From NCBI GenBank assembly GCA_903923395.1, contig CAIXXM010000009.1, forward strand, positions 1 through 45,821: 45,821 nucleotides of DNA, written 5' to 3'. Numbering within the stretch: the stretch's first letter is position 1; each line of letters begins with the position of its first letter. This DNA is from an uncultured Acidobacteriia bacterium. Lineage in GTDB: Bacteria > Acidobacteriota > Terriglobia > Bryobacterales > Bryobacteraceae. The notes below the pieces were generated by a model that was given only the letters and a program-made list of their open reading frames with translations, had not been told where the DNA came from and searched no databases. The position numbers and the translations under genes are program-made. Below are positions 39,630-45,821 of the stretch, one piece after another.

Positions 39630-42403
39630 CGCTTCTTCGCAGCAGCCTGTGTTTTCAAAGCAACCGGAGGAGGTGCCTGGATGCCAGAGCCACTGGTCGC
39701 ACCGGGCACCGCCACCGGGAAGGTGACCACGTTGCTGACGAAGGATTGCTGCGCGATCGTCAACTGCGTGTTGGGGTTGCTGGTGAGACTGGTGCTGAGC
39801 TGGAAGCTGACCACGTAGATGCCAGCCTGCCCAACCAGCGGGGTGACGTTCACGATATTCGCCGTGGAACCGCCTGCCAGAACAGAGTCGACCGGGGTTG
39901 CCGGGGGATTGTTCTCGCCGCCCTGGTAGATGGCACCGGTGTCGATATCAGAAGGATTCGTCGGGCCAAGGCCCGTGGCGAGAACGTACACGATTTCGCC
40001 GGGTGCGGCGGGGTTGTCGATGGTGACCGGAGCACCCTGCACGTTCGAACAGCAGGTGGTGCCGCCGCCAAGAGCCGTCAGGATCAGCGAAGTACCCGTG
40101 GTCACAGAAACGGTGTAGTTCAGACCTTCGCCGGCAGGACCCGGGATCTTCGAATAGAGATAGATACGGTCGTATTGGTTGGAAGAAACCGCCGTCACGT
40201 TGGGATCTGAGGCGTTAATCATGGCGATGTAGGCATCGCGGACGGAATCCAGAGTGTCGCTGGCCTGCACCGTGTACGTGTAGACTTCGGTACCGATGGT
40301 GATCACGCCGACGTCTCCGGCATTGATGGTGCCGTCGACCGAGATCGCACCGGAAGCGAAGCTGGTGCCGTGGTAGACGAGACCCGGCCGGGGATCCGTG
40401 CCCTGCTGCGCATACACGCCAGGGTTTTGCGGAACGATGGTGACAGCAACCGGAGTGGTTGCGGTGACACGGCCATTTTCGTGAACAGTGCGGACGTAGA
40501 GGCTGACGCTGGTCCGGTCTGCCACCTCATAAGGCATCTGCACGTTTAGCTGTTTCTGCGAAGCATAGACGATGGGAGCCTGGATACCGTCGATAAATAC
40601 CTGTGCGTTCGCCAGGGTCGTGGGCAGGTAGCGCTTGGAAAAGTCTGCCGAACCGGTTTGGTTATTGGTGAATTCATCGCCGTAGATCTGGACGATGGTG
40701 CCTGGTGCAATCTGCGTCGGATCCTGCAGGTAAATATTCAGCGTGCCGCCGCTTACCACCGCTGTTTCTGTAGCGGTCACGGTGGAAGCGCTGCCGGAAG
40801 GAGGCGCAGTGGTTGTTGCGAGCGTAATGTTGGCCCCGCTGCTGCCGCCGGTGCGGGCGGTTAGATCCACCAGCAAATTGACCAGATCCGGTGTGGCCAA
40901 AACCCAGGGGTCGCCAGTGCCTGCGTTGATCAGAGCCACCAACCCTTTGACGACATCGGTCAGGGCGTCTGTCTTCTTGACCGTATAAACGTAGTCCTTG
41001 CTATTGATGGTGATCGTGATGGTGTCGTTCTCAGTGATGGTGCCGCCGATAGCCACGTTGGCGATCGCGTAGATCTCCAAGCTGGCGGAATTACGGACGC
41101 CGGAGAGCGGGATAACCGAGTTGCCTGGAGAGTACACAACCACGCGGCGGTTGAAGGTATCGCTCACGTACAGGTTGGTGCCATCGTAGGCGAGGGCGGT
41201 CGGAGTCTGGAACGCGTTCGCACCATCGGGATTGAAGAAGGTATCGAGCGTGAATTCGTCGGGCTGGCCGATGACGATGTCCGGTTGCGGGGTGTTGGCA
41301 GTCGGAATCTGATTGAAGATCAGCACACGGTCATTGCCGCCGTCCGCGACGAAAAGTTTGGTGCCATCAGAGAGAGCGAAACGGGGGAAGGAGAGCGTCT
41401 TCCCGCAGCGGCCGGGGTAGGTGGCATTCCCGCTCGAATCGGTTCCGTTCGAAGCGCAGAGATTTGTGTTGTCATTCTCCGTCGCAGTGACAAAGTCTTT
41501 CTGGCCAATCACGATGTCAGCGGCCTGATTGTTCGCCGTCGGGATACTGTTCCACATCATGATGCGGTTGTGGCCCAGATCGGACACAAAGAGATGCTGC
41601 CCATCTGTGGTCACGGAAACCGGATTCAACATGTTCTGCTGGGTCGCGGTTTGATCGGCTACTGACAGATCGGACTGGATGAACGCCGTGAAATTGGGCT
41701 GGCCCAGAACGACGTCGGCAGCGGCACCGTTCGAGGTCGGAATCTTGTTGTAGATCAGGACGCGGTGGTCCTGGGTGTCGGCAATATAGAGCTTGCCGTT
41801 GTAGATCCAAACACCCTGCGGTCCGCGAAGGCTCTTGGCGGTCGGCGGAATCGAGGTGGTCCCGTGCGTGAAGTCCGCCTGGCCCACAACCACATCGGCA
41901 GGCTGACCATTAAAGGTGGGAATGGAGTTCCAGATGAGAACACGGTTGTTATCCGTATCCGCAACGGCGAGGATTTTCCCATCCGTGGCTACGGCGTCCG
42001 GCTGGCGCATGCCACGCTGACTGAGCGAGTAGGCGGTCGAGATGAAGTCCGGCTGGCCGAGAACGACTGCGGCTTGCCCGCGGCAAACGCTACAGGTGGA
42101 GCCGGGGATCGTCGGAATGTCAGTGGGCGAAGGATAGGTGTTGAGGTCCTTGAAGATCACGACGCGGTTGTTGATGGGCGACGCGCCATAGCGGTTGGAG
42201 TCCGCCACGAAGAGCATGCCGTTGGCGTACGCAATCCCGCTGGGCGCGCCGATCAAGGTGTCTGAGGCACCGTAATCCGCCGCGGTGAATGATTTCTGGC
42301 CGACAACAAGCCGCGCGGCCTGGCCGGTACTGAATGTGCTGTTTTGCCCGAATGCGCAAGAGGTCAGCGTGACTGCCACTAGAAGGGCATGGAAAGACTT
42401 CAT
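39626..42403 (-). CDS. Secreted NHL-propeller protein with TIGR03437 C-terminal region
   Basis: A 925-residue exported protein (signal MKSFHALLVAVTLTSCAFGQ). The N-terminal 430 residues hold six NHL-type repeats of the form GQPDF...LYVADTxxxRVLIWNSIP, predicted to make a six-bladed propeller. The C-terminal part carries a TIGR03437-type region seen in Solibacter-like proteins: GTIVQIYGDEF, QAPIVYASQKQLNVQMPYEV, PGEIVYVLATGLGPTNP and SFVSNVVTFPV. Two related beta-rich modules are set into it, each with GTI...YxYTV...DxLxxV...INA (nt about 40750-41065 and 40065-40345). Its role is unknown; surface binding is plausible. The start is set by the signal peptide; an upstream TATACT lies about 60 nt before the ATG. 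Confidence 0.85.
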   Translation of the reverse strand: MKSFHALLVAVTLTSCAFGQNSTFSTGQAARLVVGQKSFTAADYGASDTLIGAPSGIAYANGMLFVADSNRYGASPINNRVVIFKDLNTYPSPTDIPTIPGSTCSVCRGQAAVVLGQPDFISTAYSLSQRGMRQPDAVATDGKILAVADTDNNRVLIWNSIPTFNGQPADVVVGQADFTHGTTSIPPTAKSLRGPQGVWIYNGKLYIADTQDHRVLIYNKIPTSNGAAADVVLGQPNFTAFIQSDLSVADQTATQQNMLNPVSVTTDGQHLFVSDLGHNRIMMWNSIPTANNQAADIVIGQKDFVTATENDNTNLCASNGTDSSGNATYPGRCGKTLSFPRFALSDGTKLFVADGGNDRVLIFNQIPTANTPQPDIVIGQPDEFTLDTFFNPDGANAFQTPTALAYDGTNLYVSDTFNRRVVVYSPGNSVIPLSGVRNSASLEIYAIANVAIGGTITENDTITITINSKDYVYTVKKTDALTDVVKGLVALINAGTGDPWVLATPDLVNLLVDLTARTGGSSGANITLATTTAPPSGSASTVTATETAVVSGGTLNIYLQDPTQIAPGTIVQIYGDEFTNNQTGSADFSKRYLPTTLANAQVFIDGIQAPIVYASQKQLNVQMPYEVADRTSVSLYVRTVHENGRVTATTPVAVTIVPQNPGVYAQQGTDPRPGLVYHGTSFASGAISVDGTINAGDVGVITIGTEVYTYTVQASDTLDSVRDAYIAMINASDPNVTAVSSNQYDRIYLYSKIPGPAGEGLNYTVSVTTGTSLILTALGGGTTCCSNVQGAPVTIDNPAAPGEIVYVLATGLGPTNPSDIDTGAIYQGGENNPPATPVDSVLAGGSTANIVNVTPLVGQAGIYVVSFQLSTSLTSNPNTQLTIAQQSFVSNVVTFPVAVPGATSGSGIQAPPPVALKTQAAAKKR

Positions 42404-42511
42404 CTGGGAAGATTGCTCACGGGAAAAAGAAGATTTAACTCCCAAGTATAACAAGGGCTTTGGACGTTCCGGGAACTCATTCCGGTTTCGCGGATCTGAC
42501 ATGGAAACTGC

Positions 42512-42517
42512 TAGACT
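42512..42517 (+). promoter_or_regulatory. -10-like element of the rhodanese gene
   Basis: TAGACT lies 9 nt before the ATG at 42527, with no Shine-Dalgarno between. This is the same short spacing seen at several other first genes of the window. No good -35 hexamer is visible. Confidence 0.35.
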
Positions 42518-42526
42518 CCCGAAGTG

Positions 42527-42856
42527 ATGGAACTAGCAATGGAAACAGGGGTACAAGAGGTCAAAGCGCGCCTCGACGCAGGGGAAAAACTGCGGTTGAT
42601 TGATGTCCGGGAGCCGCAGGAGCACCAGATCTGCCGCATTGCCGGGGCCGAATTGATGCCCATGCGGAGCGTGCCGCAACATCTTCAGGATCTGGACCGC
42701 GACGGCGAAATGCTGGTTGTTTTCTGTCATCACGGGATGAGGAGCCTCTCCGTAGTGGATTGGCTGCGCCGCCAGGGTGTGGAAAATTGTCAGAGCATGG
42801 CGGGCGGAATCGACGCCTGGAGTGTCCAGATTGATCCAACCGTTCCGCGCTACTAG
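42527..42856 (+). CDS. Single-domain rhodanese-like sulfurtransferase
   Basis: A 109-residue rhodanese domain protein. The active-site loop is VFCHHGMRS with the catalytic Cys near residue 67, preceded by LIDVREPQEHQICRIAGA and followed by MAGGIDAWS, all typical. Such small cytoplasmic rhodaneses carry persulfide sulfur to acceptors such as thiosulfate, molybdopterin or tRNA pathways; the partner is not evident. There is an ATG at 42527 and another at 42539, with the first chosen for its spacing from TAGACT. Its TAG is nested with that of the convergent membrane protein gene in a CTAG tetranucleotide. Confidence 0.92.
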   Translation: MELAMETGVQEVKARLDAGEKLRLIDVREPQEHQICRIAGAELMPMRSVPQHLQDLDRDGEMLVVFCHHGMRSLSVVDWLRRQGVENCQSMAGGIDAWSVQIDPTVPRY

Positions 42857-43329
42857 TTGCGGAGCAGTTTGCGGACCGGATGCTGTTCACCGGCCACATC
42901 GCCTGTGAGCAGCGGTTCGAAAACAGACATCGTCTTGAGCAGCTTGTCGAGGTCGGCACCTTCCTCGACGGGCATTTCCTGCTCCACCCAATTCGTCAGC
43001 GGGATGTTGCGGAAAAAGATGCGCTCCTGCCGCACCATGGATTTTCTGGTGATGAAGAGCGCCCTGTGCTCGCGCACGTAGTGGCGCTCTTCCACGCGGA
43101 TCTCTGCGAGAAATTCATCCATGGCCTGGCGGCGGGCGGAATCATGAGTTGCAGCGATTGTGCCGGCCAGTGATTCCTGCTGGGCCGCAAGTTGCGCCTT
43201 TGCGGCAGCCAACTGCTCGCGCTGCTTCGATAAACGGACTTCCATCCGCGACTGCATGACGAAATACATCAGCGTCCCGGAACCAAACGCGCACACAGCG
43301 GACCACGCAATCCACCACACGGGATTCAT
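42853..43329 (-). CDS. Membrane-anchored coiled-coil protein of unknown function
   Basis: A 158-residue protein. One N-terminal transmembrane segment (WWIAWSAVCAFGSGTLMYFVM) is followed by a coiled coil at about 30-70 (LSKQREQLAAAKAQLAAQQ). A charged C-terminal domain with RVEERHYVREHRALFITRK follows, ending near RKLLRN. The C-terminal region looks conserved and soluble, but I do not recognise it. The ATG at 43329 has CATAAT 6 nt upstream, matching the leaderless pattern. It lies 24 bp downstream of the vapC stop on the same strand. Confidence 0.72.
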   Translation of the reverse strand: MNPVWWIAWSAVCAFGSGTLMYFVMQSRMEVRLSKQREQLAAAKAQLAAQQESLAGTIAATHDSARRQAMDEFLAEIRVEERHYVREHRALFITRKSMVRQERIFFRNIPLTNWVEQEMPVEEGADLDKLLKTMSVFEPLLTGDVAGEQHPVRKLLRN

Positions 43330-43353
43330 GGCACCATTATGCAGGATTCGACG

Positions 43354-43734
43354 TTAGATTTTCTGCGCGTCATCGCACTTGGACAGATCTTTGTCGAAAG
43401 TGCCGAAGGGTTTATGCCCGGCCTTCTTTGCGATGTGCAGCATGAGGCAGTCCGAAAAACCGAGCGATGGCTTCGTCTGGTAGAGAGCCAGCGCGGCCTT
43501 CACGACGTCTGCATCTTGTATGGCAAGGTGCTCGTGAGCCAGCAGCATCTCAATTGCCTTTGCGAGCGATACATCCGGCAGATTGTAGGCGCTGCCCAAA
43601 ACCCAGATGCATTCCGTGAGTGCGAGCAACGATACCCAGGCACCCTTCTGTACAAACTTTTCCGCAGCTTCCGTCTGCTTGGCGTGGTCCCGCGTGATCA
43701 AGCGGACCAGCACATTTGTGTCAATGGCCCGCAT
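43354..43734 (-). CDS. VapC-type PIN-domain ribonuclease toxin
   Basis: A 126-residue PIN-domain protein. The acidic active-site residues are visible: Asp5 in AIDTNVLVR, Glu near 41 in LTECIWVL, Asp near 95 in GFSDCLML and Asp near 115 in FGTFDKDLSK. VapC toxins cleave tRNA or rRNA and are held inactive by the cognate antitoxin. The ATG overlaps the end of the AbrB-type antitoxin gene by 14 bp, the usual order and coupling. It is complete in length. The RNA target cannot be predicted. Confidence 0.92.
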   Translation of the reverse strand: MRAIDTNVLVRLITRDHAKQTEAAEKFVQKGAWVSLLALTECIWVLGSAYNLPDVSLAKAIEMLLAHEHLAIQDADVVKAALALYQTKPSLGFSDCLMLHIAKKAGHKPFGTFDKDLSKCDDAQKI

Positions 43735-43996
43735 TCAGATCTTCAAGCTTCTTCGCGGCCCGCGTTTTCAAAGACTTCTTCATATCAGCCAGCGAAACGG
43801 GTTCGGGGGAGAATTCCTGGAACAGAACGTGGTTGATATCAGCGGAAGAGTACCGAACCGCCCGCCGCACCACCACTTCGCCATCCCGGTCTTCCCACTC
43901 CAGAACAGAACCGGGCCCGATACCCAATGCCTTCCTGACATCAAGCGGCACGGAGATTTGTCCCTGCATGGTCAATTTTGATTCTGCGAGTTGCAC
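43721..43996 (-). CDS. AbrB/SpoVT-type antitoxin (VapB/MazE-like)
   Basis: A 91-residue antitoxin with an N-terminal swapped-hairpin AbrB DNA-binding domain (LTMQGQISVPLDVRKALGI and SVLEWEDRDGEVVVRRA). A C-terminal tail (SLADMKKSLKTRAAKKL) would wrap the toxin. It should neutralise the PIN toxin and repress the pair. The start is taken as the GTG at 43996, exactly where transcription is predicted to begin; a TTG at 44002 would add two residues. No Shine-Dalgarno is present. It precedes and overlaps the toxin gene. Confidence 0.88.
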   Translation of the reverse strand: MQLAESKLTMQGQISVPLDVRKALGIGPGSVLEWEDRDGEVVVRRAVRYSSADINHVLFQEFSPEPVSLADMKKSLKTRAAKKLEDLNAGH

Positions 43997-44002
43997 AATC
44001 AA

Positions 44003-44031
44003 AGATTACCACGGTAAGCGCAGGGCGTCAA
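44003..44031 (-). promoter_or_regulatory. Predicted promoter of the toxin-antitoxin pair
   Basis: On the minus strand, TTGACG (complement of 44026-44031) and TAATCT (complement of 44003-44008) are separated by 17 bp. The -10 ends 6 nt before the GTG at 43996, so the message should start at the start codon. It lies in the 37-bp gap after the amidohydrolase stop. Confidence 0.55.
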
Positions 44032-44040
44032 ATGGTCTGT

Positions 44041-45360
44041 CTAGTGAATCCGCCAGGCAGAAGGCGGAACTGGTCCGCTGTGGAAGAAAGGACCAGGAAC
44101 CATCACCCCATCCTTCTTGAAGAAAATGCCGTCTTTCATCACGAAACGTACGTCGCGGAGGGTATCGATATCCTGCAGAGGGTTCTTGCGGACAGCAATC
44201 AGATCCGCGGGAAGACCGGTCTTGATGGGTCCGCGCTTGTCGTAGATATCGCTGACTTTATAGCCATTGATGGTCATGATCTTGAGCAGCTCCGGCGCGG
44301 GGATTGCAGCTGCCTGCCAACTCTTGAGGAAGTCGATGACCACCTGCCCGCGGTCCATACCGGGAATATAGTAATCGGCGTCCGTCGAAAACGCCATCAT
44401 GACGTGGTTGGCGTAAGCGCTCTTGATGCCCTCGGTCTGGCGGTCGAATCGCGCTTTCGCGGCGGGGGTGGTTCCGGTGTGATACACCGTAAGCGGCGTT
44501 TCCGTCCCCACACGCCAGATGCCTTTCTGTGCCATCAACTTATGGGTTTCTTCGTCGAGGGCGCTGGAATGTTCAATCGACCAGATACCGGCCTCAATCG
44601 CCCGCAAGGCTCCGGCCTTGGTTTGCACATGTCCCGCAACCTTGAGCCCAGCCTTCGCAGCTTCCGTGATGAAGAGCTTCATCTCCTCCGCGGTGTAGCC
44701 GTATGGCTTGCAATCCACACAGATCTTGATCACCTTGGCACCGTAAAGGATATTCTTCCGTACCGCCTTGATGATTTCGTCATGCGTATCCGCGTTGAGG
44801 TATTCAGGCTCGATCAGAAATTCACGCTCCGGGACGGGTGAGAACTGTCCGCCGAAGCCGCCGATGATAATACCGGAGTTGATCAGCGTTGGTCCAGGAA
44901 CCCAGCCCTGTTCAATCGCGACGCGCAGAGCGGTATCGGCATAGTTGCCGTTGTTCCCAAGATCGCGCACCACGGTGAAGCCTGCGTTCATCATGGTCAT
45001 GCCGTTTGAGACGGCCTGAATGGCGCGAATGGCGGTGGAATCCAGCACGGACGTCAGATAGTAACTGTTATGCTCCGGTTCCTCTTTATAAGTGAGGGCA
45101 AGATGGTTGTGGGCATCCACCAGACCGGGCGACACATAGTAGGCCGAAAGATCCACAGTGTTGGCACCGGCCGGAATAGAGACATTCGCGCCGATGGCAG
45201 AGAATTTTCCATTTTCAATCAGGATGATCTGGTTATCCGCCACGGTGCCGTTTTCCGGATTCACCAGATGGCCCACGCGGAGAGCCGTCACCTGCGCAAA
45301 AGTGAGGCTGGCGAAGAGTAGAAGTGCAGCTGCTGCTTTACGGATCATAGGAAGTCTCAT
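44041..45360 (-). CDS. Secreted metal-dependent amidohydrolase
   Basis: A 439-residue amidohydrolase superfamily protein with a signal peptide ([19 protein letters not shown]). Metal ligands of a binuclear site are visible: VDAHNHLA (HxH), the Lys in KVIKICVD, His in AGHVQTK, His in [11 protein letters not shown] and Asp in AFSTDADYY. The [16 protein letters not shown] ending ([14 protein letters not shown]) is typical of the imidazolonepropionase/prolidase-like group. In relatives the substrates are cyclic amides or X-Pro type dipeptides, so a prolidase-like role is possible but unproven. Its ATG overlaps the TGA of the preceding PQQ-dehydrogenase gene (ATGA) with GGAG just upstream, so the two are cotranscribed. 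Confidence 0.9.
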   Translation of the reverse strand: MRLPMIRKAAAALLLFASLTFAQVTALRVGHLVNPENGTVADNQIILIENGKFSAIGANVSIPAGANTVDLSAYYVSPGLVDAHNHLALTYKEEPEHNSYYLTSVLDSTAIRAIQAVSNGMTMMNAGFTVVRDLGNNGNYADTALRVAIEQGWVPGPTLINSGIIIGGFGGQFSPVPEREFLIEPEYLNADTHDEIIKAVRKNILYGAKVIKICVDCKPYGYTAEEMKLFITEAAKAGLKVAGHVQTKAGALRAIEAGIWSIEHSSALDEETHKLMAQKGIWRVGTETPLTVYHTGTTPAAKARFDRQTEGIKSAYANHVMMAFSTDADYYIPGMDRGQVVIDFLKSWQAAAIPAPELLKIMTINGYKVSDIYDKRGPIKTGLPADLIAVRKNPLQDIDTLRDVRFVMKDGIFFKKDGVMVPGPFFHSGPVPPSAWRIH

Positions 45361-45821
45361 TTCTCCGGCAGAGCAAACGCGACGATACTGCTGCCGGACG
45401 GGGCTTCATTCTTTCCGCCTCCGCAGACGATCACCACGTATTCCCTGCCCTCAATTTCATAGATGGAAGGTGTTGCATTTCCTGCCGCGGGAAGAATAGT
45501 CTCCCAGAGCAGCTTGCCGGTCAGTTTGTCATACGCACGGAACTTCTTGTCGAAACTGGTGGCACCAATGAATAACAGCCCACTGGCAGTGACTACTGGT
45601 CCGCCGTAGTTATCGCTGCCGGTATCTTTCATCCCTTTGGCCACCAGTTCCGGATATTCCCCGAACGGGATCTGCCAGCGGATCACGCCCTGATTCAGAT
45701 CAATGGCGTTCAGCGTACCCCAGGGCGGCGTAATCGGCGGATAGTTCTGCGGATCGCGCATGAGGATATAGCCCTCATTGCGGTATTTCAGCCAGTTTGG
45801 ATCATTTGCGGCATTCGAAGT
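45357..45821 (-). CDS. PQQ-dependent dehydrogenase, C-terminal part
   Basis: The last 154 residues of a quinoprotein propeller that continues beyond the right edge; the frame is open to base 45821. [21 protein letters not shown] and the following [18 protein letters not shown] and [14 protein letters not shown] blocks (short extracts) match PQQ-dependent glucose/alcohol dehydrogenases, periplasmic enzymes that oxidise sugars or alcohols and pass electrons to the respiratory chain. [19 protein letters not shown] is the usual C-terminal strand. Substrate and N-terminus are outside view. The stop overlaps the amidohydrolase start. Confidence 0.88.
   Translation of the reverse strand, partial: TSNAANDPNWLKYRNEGYILMRDPQNYPPITPPWGTLNAIDLNQGVIRWQIPFGEYPELVAKGMKDTGSDNYGGPVVTASGLLFIGATSFDKKFRAYDKLTGKLLWETILPAAGNATPSIYEIEGREYVVIVCGGGKNEAPSGSSIVAFALPEK

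Noticed and set aside
1-45821. CRISPR arrays, tRNA/rRNA genes, insertion sequences, prophage or integrase genes
   Set aside because: None was seen on reading; no regularly spaced repeats, cloverleaf-like sequences or transposase/integrase motifs were found, though a covariance-model search was not possible.

Overview
The window reads as a chromosomal segment of an Acidobacteriota bacterium, most likely of the Solibacter/Bryobacter group (inference). The signs are a GC-rich sequence, a large Oar-like TonB-dependent receptor with an N-terminal carboxypeptidase-regulatory-like domain, TIGR03435- and TIGR03437-type proteins, a DUF1592/DUF1552 gene pair, a PEP-CTERM protein, and many secreted peptidases and hydrolases with Sec or Tat signals. 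I saw no rRNA, tRNA, CRISPR array, phage or insertion sequence.

Layout. 1-12.1 kb: end of a TldD/PmbA peptidase gene, an Hpt protein, then a hydroxyproline catabolic locus. The locus holds a proline racemase-family epimerase, and divergently a seven-gene operon of GntR regulator, DAO-family flavoprotein, small 2Fe-2S protein, FAD/NAD subunit, DapA-family deaminase, secreted cyclophilin and secreted DUF885 metallopeptidase-like protein. A BNR-repeat protein and a secreted DPP-IV-like S9 peptidase follow, divergent to each other. 12.2-15.6 kb: minus-strand operon of PafA-like phosphatase, methyltransferase and degenerate GGDEF protein. 15.8-21 kb: PEP-CTERM protein, the DUF1592/DUF1552 pair and a TIGR03435 protein. 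21-27.6 kb: disturbed Uma2 gene, YceH, then TetR-mutS-anmK-glycosyltransferase. 27.6-29.6 kb: a patchy accessory spot with a lower-GC membrane protein, a truncated acyltransferase gene, a methyltransferase and a second TetR gene. 29.6-39.6 kb: secreted protein, Oar receptor, esterase/SGNH fusion, amidase, lactate permease, SDR. 39.6-45.8 kb: NHL/TIGR03437 protein, rhodanese, coiled-coil membrane protein, VapBC pair, secreted amidohydrolase and the end of a PQQ dehydrogenase.

The most coherent system is in the first 12 kb. The same perfect 12-bp palindrome, ATTGTATACAAT, sits at the centre of both divergent junctions (1743-1754 and 9688-9699). All four flanking start codons lie 9-10 bp from its edges. 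It joins, in one predicted regulon, cytoplasmic hydroxyproline breakdown and export of a prolyl-type peptidase, a metallopeptidase-like protein and a prolyl isomerase. My reading is a GntR-controlled system for using hydroxyproline- and proline-rich (collagen- or extensin-like) peptides. The ketoglutarate-semialdehyde dehydrogenase and a dedicated transporter are not in the window.

Two genome-style features recur. Many first genes of transcripts have a -10-like hexamer only 6-10 nt upstream of the start codon and no Shine-Dalgarno, which predicts leaderless or nearly leaderless mRNAs. And four convergent pairs end in stop codons nested within the same 4 bp, leaving no room for terminators.
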